Assembly: GCA_002725995.1 (NCBI GenBank)
Contig: PBRQ01000063.1
Span: forward strand, 1-32,237
Direction: 5' to 3'
DNA: 32,237 nt
DNA from: Gammaproteobacteria bacterium
GTDB taxonomy: Bacteria > Pseudomonadota > Gammaproteobacteria > Pseudomonadales > Azotimanducaceae
Positions within the stretch are counted from its first letter, which is position 1; each line of letters opens with the position of its first letter. The notes beneath the pieces were generated by a model, which was not told the origin of the DNA, did not search any database, and saw only the letters and a list, made by a program, of their open reading frames with translations. Shown piece by piece: positions 9,201 to 15,796 of the stretch. The translations under genes were made by a program, and so were the position numbers.

Positions 9201-10058
9201 ATCACCTGCTTCTCGCCGGCCGCTATCCAACTGCACTGTTTCACGCAAGGCCTCGAGAATACTCTGATACATCAATTCATCAGAATCATGTGCTCGCACC
9301 GATTCGGCAATGGGTCTGTAGTGTACCTCGACCGGGTAGGTTCTTCCGGAGACTTCGACTACGGGTGCGTTATTGAAATGCTTTGAAAATCTTTCCAGAT
9401 CAATTGTTGCGGAGGTAACAATTACTTTCAGATCTGCTCGCTTTGACTGGATCCGCTTGATATACCCCAGGAGAAAATCGATATTGAGGCTTCGCTCATG
9501 GGCCTCATCGATGATTAGGGTGTCATAGTTCTCGAGAAACCTGTCGTGCTGCGTCTCGGCTAATAGGATACCATCCGTCATAACCTTGATATGGGTTCCC
9601 GGACTGGTCTGATCTGTAAATCGAACCTGGTAGCCAACCTGCTCACCAAACCTGACGCCTAGTTCCTCAGCAATGCGGTGGGCCACCGTTCGTGCTGCCA
9701 CTCGCCTTGGCTGAGTATGACCGATGGTACCGTACACGCCACGGCCAATATCAAGACATATTTTGGGTAACTGGGTCGTTTTTCCCGAGCCGGTTTCACC
9801 AGCGACGATAACAACCTGGTTTGCCGCGAGCGCATCTGATATTTCCTGGACCTTTCCTGTCAGGGGCAGATTTTCCGGATATTTTGGTTGCGGGACGGTG
9901 GCCCTTCGCATATCAGCTAGTTGAATTGAACGGCTAATTTTATCTGACAGGTTTCTACGGCCGCTCTTTCCCTTCAGCTCGCGCTCAAAGCGAAGCCGGT
10001 CTTTGATCATACAGCGATCAATCTGAGCCTTTAGGCCAGAAACGGAAGGGTTACTCAC
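6201..10058 (-). CDS. hrpA: ATP-dependent RNA helicase HrpA (DEAH box)
   Basis: HrpA is a cytoplasmic DEAH-box helicase implicated in mRNA processing and rescue of stalled ribosomes. The 1285-residue length is close to the roughly 1300 of E. coli HrpA. Visible motifs are Walker A GETGSGKT (87-94), DEAH (184-187), SAT (216-218), the motif V-type ATNVAETSLTVPGI and motif VI QRKGRCGRVSDG, followed by the helicase-associated and OB-like regions and the long C-terminal DUF3418-type extension typical of HrpA rather than HrpB. The start MSNPSVSGLKAQI is at ATG 10058. The stop codon abuts the mlaA-like start. Upstream lies a repeat-bearing gap (10059-10391). Confidence 0.97.
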   Translation of the reverse strand: MSNPSVSGLKAQIDRCMIKDRLRFERELKGKSGRRNLSDKISRSIQLADMRRATVPQPKYPENLPLTGKVQEISDALAANQVVIVAGETGSGKTTQLPKICLDIGRGVYGTIGHTQPRRVAARTVAHRIAEELGVRFGEQVGYQVRFTDQTSPGTHIKVMTDGILLAETQHDRFLENYDTLIIDEAHERSLNIDFLLGYIKRIQSKRADLKVIVTSATIDLERFSKHFNNAPVVEVSGRTYPVEVHYRPIAESVRAHDSDELMYQSILEALRETVQLDSGRREAGDVLVFLAGEREIREVAHLIRRSDLKYLNVLPLYSRLGVAEQNKVFQKHKERRVILATNVAETSLTVPGIRYVIDPGQARISRYSYRSKVQQLPIEAISRASAEQRKGRCGRVSDGICFRLYSQDDFESRPEFTQPEILRTNLASVILQMLQLRLGDIAKFPFVEKPDQRQINDGFHLLNEIMAVNRQRKISSLGKDIVRFPVDLRLARMLLEAGRTGCLSEILIIASALSVQDPRERSHENRQAADEAHRQYWHEQSDFMAFVNLWNQYEVERQQLSQNQLRKFCRRRYLSFMRMREWRDVHRQLHLLCRELGLKENRKAAHYNSIHRALLSGLLGNIGEKTDENEYTGARNRKHLIFPGSSQFKAKPKWIVSSELVETTRLFARNVAWIDSAWVEPLAAHLVKRNYFEPHFDADKGQVFVYEEVNLYGVVIIKKRRVDFAAVNPVQAREIFIQQGLVSQQLESKAGFYRHNNLLVSEVERLESKSRKRDILVDLYVLYEFYDEKLPENVVSEFELEAFRSVAEAETPKLLYLDKAILMKQQVSLPEKLYPNSIKVADADLKLDYYFNPQHEDDGVSVKVPVAMLRQISKAQLDWIIPGLLREKCLALIKSLPKALRKNFIPAPDYADKAVQGLEYDGRSLATALAEKLFRLSGIKVDESSFNSSAINRHLVMNLQIVDEAGKVLGSGRDIDALVDRFAGEVDRGFSQRARNELEKTGLDDWNFDELPLQVEIEQAGVRIKGYPAIVDNGNSVSIQVVDNRLAATRLSELGLLRLVMLQLQEQSKYIEKNIPGFEKFAIFYATRGSREALLSQAVSAIFRYTFVEGKDKVRSEAEFRQRLREKQNLIAMMNNVARLLSVILKESLQIEEQLKRSVTENNQAVYADIKQQLDRLLVPGFLATVPFRWLSQYPRYLKAIKYRIDKLQGNMDRDKVHMVEVAGYSKRLFELDDPAAEMLQEYRWMLEEYRVSLFAQPVGTSVPVSAKRLEKEWQKSFAAVAGN

Positions 10059-10157
10059 TGCGGAGATTCCATACTGGGATAAAAACAGGATATGGCCGGA
10101 TTATATTCCCAAGCAGCTAGTGCGTCATCTATGGCTTTAATTTGATTGGATTGACCG

Positions 10158-10383
10158 CCCGGGTCATCCCGATTCCTGGCCCGGTCATCCCGATCGCAGT
10201 CGAGGAATCTCGCTCTTTGAGTATGGCTTTTCGCAACCAGACCTCTCCACTTCGGTCACTACGTGACCTGCGGTCGAGATGACGGGAATTGAAGAGTTCG
10301 AGCGCAGTGGAGAAATATACTCTGCCAGATTAAAAGCGAGACCTTTCGACTTCACCGCTTCGCGACTACGCTCAAGATGACAT
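10158..10383. repeat. Intergenic palindromic repeat, two adjacent degenerate copies
   Basis: The 333-base gap 10059-10391 has no gene but holds this repeat. A 15-base unit, CCGGGTCATCCCGAT / CCCGGTCATCCCGAT, occurs directly at about 10159-10173 and 10180-10194. The second unit, extended to 10205, has an inverted partner at 10264-10285 (TGCGGTCGAGATGACGGG). A second, poorer copy follows: GAGTTCGAGCGCAGTGGAG (about 10294-10312) with a right arm ending CGCTCAAGATGAC (about 10369-10381). The arms have the GTCATC...GAGATGAC form common to mobile, non-coding palindromic repeats found between genes in many proteobacteria. It could act as a terminator or mRNA-end hairpin between the VWA gene and hrpA. 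Confidence 0.6.
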
Positions 10384-10391
10384 CAAAGATA

Positions 10392-11543
10392 TCACTTAGT
10401 CAGGTAGTTCATCCCGTTTTCAATTCCCCTTATGGTGAGGGGGAACATCTGCTCATCAACCAGCTTGTTGGTTAAGGCGACGGAGGTGGAATACTCCCAT
10501 GTATCGAGGGGCGTGGGGTTGATCCAGATGACCTTATCGAATCCATCCATCATGCGCTGCATCCATATTGCGCCCGCTTCCTCATTCCAGTGCTCTACGC
10601 TGCCGCCGGAATGCGTGATCTCATAGGGAGCCATGGTGGCATCACCAACAAAGATCACCTTATAGTCATGCGTGTACTTATGAAGAATATCCCAGGTATC
10701 AATTCTCTCATTCATTCGTCGATTGTGTTCTTTCCAGAGACCATCATAGATGAAGTTGTGAAAGTAATAGGTTTCCAGGTGTTTGAATTCAGAACGAGCC
10801 GCTGAAAAAAGCTCCTCACACACCTTAACGTGCGCGTCCATGGAGCCACCGTTGTCCAGCAACAGCAATACCTTAACTGTATTGTGCCTTTCGGGGCGCA
10901 TAATAATATCGAGCAGGCCGCCATTCTTGGCTGTCTTATCGATGGTGGTGTCTATATCAAACTCGTCTTCCGCACCGGTGCGCGCCAGTTTACGCAGACG
11001 CCGCAGCGAAATTTTCAGGCCGCGTGTACCAAGCTCTATATTATCATCATATGCTTTATAGTCGCGGCGATCCCACGAGCGTTTGCCACGCCTTTTCTTA
11101 CCCTTGCGCTGATCGCCCTCATTACCACGCCCATTTTCACCTTTGCCTTCCTTGTCCTTCTCCTTACCTTCGCCACGGGCAGCTTCTTCCACTTCCTTTT
11201 TGAAGACCTCGATAAGTTTCTCCAGGCCGCCCAGAGATTTAATCTTGTCCAGCTCTTCCTGGGTCAGGGTCTTCTCAAATTCACGACGCAGATACTCATC
11301 CGGAATGAGGGATGCCAACATACTGGCTAGATCTTCTAGGCCCTTAAAATAGGCACCGAAAGCGCGATCAAACTTATCGTAGTGACGCTCGTCCTTCACC
11401 ATAGCCATGCGGCTAAGGTAGTAGAACTCATCTACATCGGCGTATACGAGGCGCTCCCTTAAAATATCATGCAAGTGAAGAAGCTCAGTTATCGAAACCG
11501 GGATACGTTCTTTCTTGAGAGCAAGGAAAAAGTTAATCAGCAT
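10392..11543 (-). CDS. VWA-domain protein, CoxE-like (COG3825 type)
   Basis: The protein has 383 residues. The N-terminal ~120 residues form the helical CoxE-type region. A very charged low-complexity linker (about 120-165, rich in Lys, Gly, Glu and Arg) follows, then a von Willebrand A domain. The metal-binding MIDAS reads LLLLDNGGSMDAH with Asp230, Gly232 and Ser234; the middle Ser of a canonical DxSxS is Gly, which I recall as usual for this family. It lies 29 bases downstream of a MoxR-type AAA+ ATPase. MoxR-VWA pairs act as chaperone machines that insert cofactors or remodel target complexes. No cofactor enzyme is adjacent, so the client is unknown. The start is ATG 11543. Confidence 0.88.
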   Translation of the reverse strand: MLINFFLALKKERIPVSITELLHLHDILRERLVYADVDEFYYLSRMAMVKDERHYDKFDRAFGAYFKGLEDLASMLASLIPDEYLRREFEKTLTQEELDKIKSLGGLEKLIEVFKKEVEEAARGEGKEKDKEGKGENGRGNEGDQRKGKKRRGKRSWDRRDYKAYDDNIELGTRGLKISLRRLRKLARTGAEDEFDIDTTIDKTAKNGGLLDIIMRPERHNTVKVLLLLDNGGSMDAHVKVCEELFSAARSEFKHLETYYFHNFIYDGLWKEHNRRMNERIDTWDILHKYTHDYKVIFVGDATMAPYEITHSGGSVEHWNEEAGAIWMQRMMDGFDKVIWINPTPLDTWEYSTSVALTNKLVDEQMFPLTIRGIENGMNYLTK

Positions 11544-11572
11544 ATTTTGTATTCAATTACGCAGTTATTAGG

Positions 11573-12436
11573 CTACGCAGGCCCTCCTCCCGCATTGCCT
11601 TGCCGACGATTCATAAACGCCAGTCGTTCCAGCAACTGCACATCCTGTTCGTTCTTCACCAGAGCCCCATATAAAGGCGGAATAGCCTTGGTAGTATCGC
11701 GGTTGGTAAGAATTTCTTCGGGAATATCATCCGCCATCAATAGTTTCAGCCAGTCGATCAGCTCAGATGTGGATGGCTTTTTCTTCAGGCCGGGGACCTT
11801 GCGAACATCAAAGAATATTTCCATGGCCTCCTTGACCAAATCCTTTTTAATATCGGGGTGATGCACATCGACAATATCCTGCATGGTTTCACGATCCGGA
11901 AACTGGATATAGTGGAAGAAACAGCGACGCAGAAATGCATCTGGCAATTCCTTTTCATTATTGCTGGTTATGATTACAACAGGGCGTACCTTTGCCTTGA
12001 CGTTTTCTCCTGTTTCGTAAACAAAGAACTCCATCCTGTCCAGCTCAAGCAGCAGGTCATTTGGAAATTCAATGTCAGCCTTGTCAATCTCATCGATCAG
12101 CAGGACAACCTTTTCATCTGAATCAAAGGCTTCCCACAGTTTTCCTTTATCAATATAGTTTTTGATATCGTGGACGCGATCGTCTCCTAGCTGTGAATCA
12201 CGCAGTCGGGACACAGCATCGTATTCGTAAAGACCCTGTTGAGCCTTGGTCGTAGATTTAATGTGCCAGGGAATAAGTTTCATCCCCAATGACTTGGCCA
12301 CTTCCTCCGCCAGCATCGTCTTCCCGGTGCCTGGTTCACCCTTGATAAGAAGCGGCCGCTCCAGTGCAACAGCGGCATTCACAGCCATCTGTAGTTCATC
12401 GGTAGCTATATAAGTATTCGTACTGGAAAATTTCAT
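11573..12436 (-). CDS. MoxR-family AAA+ ATPase
   Basis: The 287-residue protein has Walker A GEPGTGKT (33-40), the PWHIKSTTKAQQGLYEYD segment typical of MoxR proteins, Walker B VVLLIDEIDKAD (Asp115, Glu116), the sensor-1 stretch VVIITSNNEKELPDAFLRRC and a C-terminal lid. MoxR ATPases work with VWA proteins as metallo-chaperones or assembly factors, and the VWA gene follows 29 bases downstream. A plausible sigma-70 promoter lies about 50 bases upstream. The APE2220/CoxD-like subgroup seems likely from the pairing with a CoxE-type VWA partner, but subgroup assignment is inference. Confidence 0.92.
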   Translation of the reverse strand: MKFSSTNTYIATDELQMAVNAAVALERPLLIKGEPGTGKTMLAEEVAKSLGMKLIPWHIKSTTKAQQGLYEYDAVSRLRDSQLGDDRVHDIKNYIDKGKLWEAFDSDEKVVLLIDEIDKADIEFPNDLLLELDRMEFFVYETGENVKAKVRPVVIITSNNEKELPDAFLRRCFFHYIQFPDRETMQDIVDVHHPDIKKDLVKEAMEIFFDVRKVPGLKKKPSTSELIDWLKLLMADDIPEEILTNRDTTKAIPPLYGALVKNEQDVQLLERLAFMNRRQGNAGGGPA

Positions 12437-12487
12437 ATTGTTGTAACCATAAAAAGAAAATTGGAGCTGGCGAGTACAGCACCGCGT

Positions 12488-12516
12488 ACTTTAGTTTGCC
12501 GGCGTGTACATATCAA
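12488..12516 (-). promoter_or_regulatory. Putative sigma-70 promoter of the moxR-VWA operon
   Basis: On the minus strand TTGATA (12516-12511), a 17-base spacer and TAAAGT (12493-12488) precede the MoxR start at 12436. The -35 matches consensus at 5 of 6 positions and the -10 at 4 of 6. Confidence 0.45.
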
Positions 12517-12589
12517 GGGTGTGTAAATCTCGTGATAACGGTAAATCAGAGTGCTGAATTAAGGGGCTACTATACCGTCATCCAAAGCT

Positions 12590-12943
12590 CTAGAAAAGAT
12601 TCGAAGCAGATCTCTTGTATAGAACAGCCCTGACAGTCAACACGATCAACATCAGGAAGGTTGAAAATAAAAGGGCTATACCACCCTTTAATCCCGCTTT
12701 CGCTCCCTCCAGCAACAGGTCCATGATCAAAATGATGATAGCTGGTGCAAAAAACTCTGACGAGTCACCTATATACCAGGGCGTAAAAATCAACACAACC
12801 ACAATACCCCGCAGCAGCTCCCGCCAGCCGCTATGCCATATCAAGGAAGTAATTTTCCACCAGACAATACTGCAGCCGATACCGGCTAAGAAGTAAACCA
12901 GCCAGCCAATGATATATTCATAGTTATCTGCGAAGTCAGTCAT
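12590..12943 (-). CDS. Small integral membrane protein of unknown function
   Basis: The protein has 117 residues with about four hydrophobic segments (roughly 11-35, 43-57, 65-78 and 88-107) separated by short loops. It ends in a basic tail, KRSASNLF. I recognise no catalytic motif. It is the last gene of the dnaX-to-ycgN run, starting 21 bases after the ycgN stop, so it is probably co-transcribed. The spacing and orientation say it is a genuine gene, but its role cannot be inferred from housekeeping neighbours. Confidence 0.7.
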   Translation of the reverse strand: MTDFADNYEYIIGWLVYFLAGIGCSIVWWKITSLIWHSGWRELLRGIVVVLIFTPWYIGDSSEFFAPAIIILIMDLLLEGAKAGLKGGIALLFSTFLMLIVLTVRAVLYKRSASNLF

Positions 12944-12964
12944 GATGTTGCCGTCAGGGCCACC

Positions 12965-13414
12965 TTAATGCTCGACCCAGTGAATAACATTATCGTCTAG
13001 ATCATCAGCATGTACATATTCTTCAGAGATACACTTTCCGACGACTGATATTCCGACTTCATGCACGGTCTCACTACGCCCTGAGAGAAGAGGATGCCAC
13101 CAGTGAAGGCTTCTGCCCTCGGCCTTAATGCGATAAGCGCAGGTTTTCGGTAACCACTGATAAGACTCTACCGTGTCAATTGTCAGCCATACGCAATCAG
13201 GTACCAACGAATTACGGTTTTCATACTCTTTGCACCGGCATGTTGCCTCGTCCATATACTTGCAGATTACAGACGTGTAGCTAACCTCATTTGATTCGGG
13301 GTCTTCAAGTTTAAGCATACAACACCTGGCACACCCATCACACAGGGACTCCCACTCCGAGGCTGACATTTCTTCCAGTGATTTTTCCTCCCAAAATACC
13401 ATCTGAGGCTCCAA
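12965..13414 (-). CDS. ycgN: YcgN-family cysteine cluster protein (UPF0260)
   Basis: The 149-residue protein shows the family's cysteine signature CDGCARCCMLKLED (residues about 26-39), followed by further conserved cysteines (CKYMDEATCRC, CVWL, CAYR) and the LHWWHPLLSG motif. These cysteines fit binding of a metal or Fe-S cluster, though the biochemical function is not established. It begins 4 bases after the ycgL stop. The order rnd-ycgL-ycgN is the one I recall from Pseudomonas, which supports all three calls. The chosen start is ATG 13414 (MEPQMVFWEEKSLEEMS). Confidence 0.93.
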   Translation of the reverse strand: MEPQMVFWEEKSLEEMSASEWESLCDGCARCCMLKLEDPESNEVSYTSVICKYMDEATCRCKEYENRNSLVPDCVWLTIDTVESYQWLPKTCAYRIKAEGRSLHWWHPLLSGRSETVHEVGISVVGKCISEEYVHADDLDDNVIHWVEH

Positions 13415-13418
13415 ATTC

Positions 13419-13658
13419 TTACGGATGCTCCACCGGAGGCAACTGCATGAAATATCCGCGCTCCGTAAGACTGGCTAAAACCTGGGCCGGATTTTCCTTT
13501 GCCAATGAGCGCATCTCCGACAATTTAAATGATAGCGCTAGCTCAATCTCTCCAAATTGTTCTAACAGTTCTTCAGGCACGTTGCTCAGTCCAATATCAT
13601 GATCTACATAGAGGTAAATATTGTCTTTTTTTGAGCCTTTGTAAACATCACACAGCAA
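13419..13658 (-). CDS. ycgL: YcgL-domain protein
   Basis: This small protein, 79 residues from the chosen start, has the YcgL core: LCDVYKGSKKDNIYLYVD, VPEELLEQFG and the C-terminal RGYFMQLPP. The open frame extends upstream to an ATG at 13757, but that part overlaps rnd and is unlike YcgL. Homologues begin one or two residues before the 'C-x-x-Y-K/R' motif. A TTG codon at 13658 lies exactly there, five bases after AGG of a strong GGAGGTGA ribosome site, so TTG is chosen as the initiator. Relatives from E. coli and Pseudomonas are about 20-30 residues longer at the C-terminus. Function is unknown; it sits between rnd and ycgN. Confidence 0.85.
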   Translation of the reverse strand: MLCDVYKGSKKDNIYLYVDHDIGLSNVPEELLEQFGEIELALSFKLSEMRSLAKENPAQVLASLTERGYFMQLPPVEHP

Positions 13659-13660
13659 GC

Positions 13661-13668
13661 TCACCTCC
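13661..13668 (-). promoter_or_regulatory. Strong Shine-Dalgarno that fixes the ycgL TTG start
   Basis: Read on the minus strand this is GGAGGTGA, near-perfect to the anti-Shine-Dalgarno sequence and correctly spaced from TTG 13658-13656. The upstream ATG at 13757 has no such site and lies inside rnd. Confidence 0.7.
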
Positions 13669-13740
13669 GCACTGCCACCGACGATTTCGATACCGTTAGA
13701 AGGCTCACTCCCCCACTGTACACCGCTGAAATGAACAAGG

Positions 13741-14859
13741 CTACACCAGCGCCTCAATAAGATCGTTTCCGATCACCTCTTTTCTCCACCCTGAAAGTTC
13801 AACGGGCAATGAAAAGTTTCCCTCATCATCTTCGGAACGTAACAGTTGTTCCAGGTAACGCCGCCTGGTAAGCAATTCCGGAGCCACAGAGAGCATCTCA
13901 GCCCTGGCCTGGACAACCTGCCGGAGGTGCCCCAACTTTTTGCTATCAACTCGAGCACTTTCCTTTTCAACCAATTCCGGACATTGAGCTTCCGGGAGGA
14001 GCCTGGCCTCAGCTGCAAGAAACAGCAGATCATCCCCATATTTCCGCACCTGGCCGGGCGACATCTCAGCTTCAAATTGAAGGGCTGGTTTTTGAGTAAT
14101 ATTCCCGCTCGCGATTTTCATCAGGGATTTCTGTTCTGCTATCCGATTGCGTGGCACATTGAATTCACGAGCTTGGACTTCCCGCCAGGCGCATATGGCT
14201 CTAAGTACCGAGAGCTGTTTTCTGTCAAGCTTCCACAGGCCTTTAAGTTTCCGGTAACTGGCGTCAGGCGCAATCGTGGTTGGCAGTTCTATCCTCAACC
14301 CGGCACACTCTTCCCTTAACCAGGTATCTCGCTGCATTTCCCGAAGATGATCTCGCTGGATCTCATATACCCTGAGCAAATAGATTACGTCGAGCGCGGC
14401 ATATTCCAGTTGGCTCTCCGTTAAAGGTCGCCGCAACCAGTCAGACCTAGTCTCTTCCTTTGGAACATTAATTGACAGGTAATGATCCACCATATTCTGA
14501 TAACTGATTGAAAATCCGACACCAAGCACGGCGGCTGCAATTTGTGTGTCGATTACCGGCGTAGGAAGCACATCCAGGCAATACTTAAAAACCTCCATAT
14601 CCTCAGAGCAGGCATGAAATATCTTGGTTACATCTTCGGCCAGCAGCAAATCCGCCAGGATAGATAAATCATCGATGACCAGAGGGTCAATCAGGTAGCA
14701 AATATCACCATCGAATAATTGAATCAGGCCCACCATCGGGTAATAGGTGCTGACACGTACAAATTCAGTATCAACAGTAACAGCGCTTTTCTCCATACAT
14801 GCTTTCATTGCATCCTGGAGATCCTGCTCGTTATCAATGTATCGTACGGGTGCCGGCAT
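13741..14859 (-). CDS. rnd: Ribonuclease D
   Basis: RNase D is a DEDDy 3'-5' exonuclease that trims tRNA and other stable-RNA precursors. The 372-residue protein has the catalytic residues in order: Asp30 and Glu32 in VTVDTEFVR, Asp87 in HACSEDMEVF, and Tyr153/Asp157 in LEYAALDVIYLL. Two C-terminal helical HRDC domains follow; the first contains WREVQAREFNVPRNRI. It starts two bases after the recR stop and belongs to the dnaX-ybaB-recR-rnd-ycgL-ycgN run. The length matches E. coli RNase D (about 375). Confidence 0.97.
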   Translation of the reverse strand: MPAPVRYIDNEQDLQDAMKACMEKSAVTVDTEFVRVSTYYPMVGLIQLFDGDICYLIDPLVIDDLSILADLLLAEDVTKIFHACSEDMEVFKYCLDVLPTPVIDTQIAAAVLGVGFSISYQNMVDHYLSINVPKEETRSDWLRRPLTESQLEYAALDVIYLLRVYEIQRDHLREMQRDTWLREECAGLRIELPTTIAPDASYRKLKGLWKLDRKQLSVLRAICAWREVQAREFNVPRNRIAEQKSLMKIASGNITQKPALQFEAEMSPGQVRKYGDDLLFLAAEARLLPEAQCPELVEKESARVDSKKLGHLRQVVQARAEMLSVAPELLTRRRYLEQLLRSEDDEGNFSLPVELSGWRKEVIGNDLIEALV

Positions 14860-14861
14860 AA

Positions 14862-15464
14862 CTAAATTATCTTCCTGCCTTCAAGGGCATGAGATAAGGT
14901 CCCGCCATTAACGAATCCAAGCTCACCACCAAGCGGAATACCCTGCGCTATCCTGGAGAGAACCACACCAGTTGGTCTGGTTACTTCAGAAATGTAATGT
15001 GCCGTGGCCTCTCCTTCAATTGTAGATCCCACTGCCAGGATGACTTCTTTTACACCTTGAGCACACCGTTCTTTCAGGAGATCGATGCCGATTTCAGCAG
15101 GTCCAATTCCATCAATCGGGGAAAGGTTTGCCATAAGCACAAAATAGAGCCCCCGGTAGGCGCCGGACTGTTCTATCGCCAGGACATCCGCCGGTGTTTC
15201 CACAATACATAGTGAGCCCGCATCCCTGGCTCGATTACTGCATATTTCACAAATTTTCTGCTCCGTAAGATTACGGCAGGATTCACAATTGCCTATTTTA
15301 TCCATTGCCTCTGACAACCTGGCGGCCAGGTGTCTACCACCGCCACGATCTCTTTCCAGAAGGTGCAGCACCATCCTCTGCGCTGTTTTCGGCCCTACCC
15401 CCGGCAAACACCGAAAGGCTTCGGCCAATTGATTGATAATTGATGAGTTATCCATGCCTGACAT
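14862..15464 (-). CDS. recR: Recombination protein RecR
   Basis: RecR acts with RecF and RecO to load RecA on gapped DNA. The 200-residue length is typical. The order of elements is the helix-hairpin-helix CLPGVGPKTAQRM, a four-cysteine zinc finger (CESC...CEIC), the TOPRIM domain with CIVETPADVLAIE and GIGPAEIG, and a C-terminal PLGGELGFVNGGTLSHAL Walker-B-like segment. The ATG overlaps the ybaB stop by one base (TGATG), a classic translational-coupling arrangement. An internal ATG (MDNSS, three codons in) is a possible alternative start. Confidence 0.97.
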   Translation of the reverse strand: MSGMDNSSIINQLAEAFRCLPGVGPKTAQRMVLHLLERDRGGGRHLAARLSEAMDKIGNCESCRNLTEQKICEICSNRARDAGSLCIVETPADVLAIEQSGAYRGLYFVLMANLSPIDGIGPAEIGIDLLKERCAQGVKEVILAVGSTIEGEATAHYISEVTRPTGVVLSRIAQGIPLGGELGFVNGGTLSHALEGRKII

Positions 15465-15796
15465 CAGCTGAAGGGGAATTTGAATCCAGGTGGCAACGGG
15501 ATGCCCGCAGTCAATTCAGCCATCTTGTCTTTCTGGTTTTTTTCAACCCTTCTCACAGCATCATTGACAGCGGCGGCAATCAAATCTTCGAGAACCTCTT
15601 TTTCTTCCTCCAATAAACCATCATCAATTTCAATATTTTTGACATCGTGGTGCCCGGTCATTGTCACCTTGATCAGTCCCGCACCGGATTCCCCCGTCAC
15701 CTCTGCTTGAGCAATTTCATCCTGAATCTTCTTGACTTTCTCTTGCATATTCTGGGCTTGCTTCATCAGACCACCGAAGCCATCCTTCATTGTCAC
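15464..15796 (-). CDS. ybaB: YbaB/EbfC nucleoid-associated DNA-binding protein
   Basis: The protein has 110 residues and includes the family segments [37 protein letters not shown] and a proline-rich [10 protein letters not shown] tail. YbaB/EbfC dimers form a tweezer-like fold that binds DNA and is nearly always encoded between dnaX and recR, as here. Two starts are possible: GTG 15796, which overlaps the dnaX stop and has AGGAG at ideal spacing (7 bases), and ATG 15790, which is 14 bases from the AGGAG. The ribosome-site spacing favours GTG. Both genes flanking it overlap it, so expression is probably tightly coupled to dnaX. Confidence 0.95.
   Translation of the reverse strand: MTMKDGFGGLMKQAQNMQEKVKKIQDEIAQAEVTGESGAGLIKVTMTGHHDVKNIEIDDGLLEEEKEVLEDLIAAAVNDAVRRVEKNQKDKMAELTAGIPLPPGFKFPFS

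Noticed and set aside
10158-10383. CRISPR array
   Set aside because: The repeats are palindromic, irregularly spaced and too few, with no cas genes anywhere in the window.
10830-11330. 166-codon open frame on the plus strand
   Set aside because: It is antisense to the VWA gene and covers its low-complexity linker, which leaves few stops on the other strand. The translation looks random and hydrophobic.
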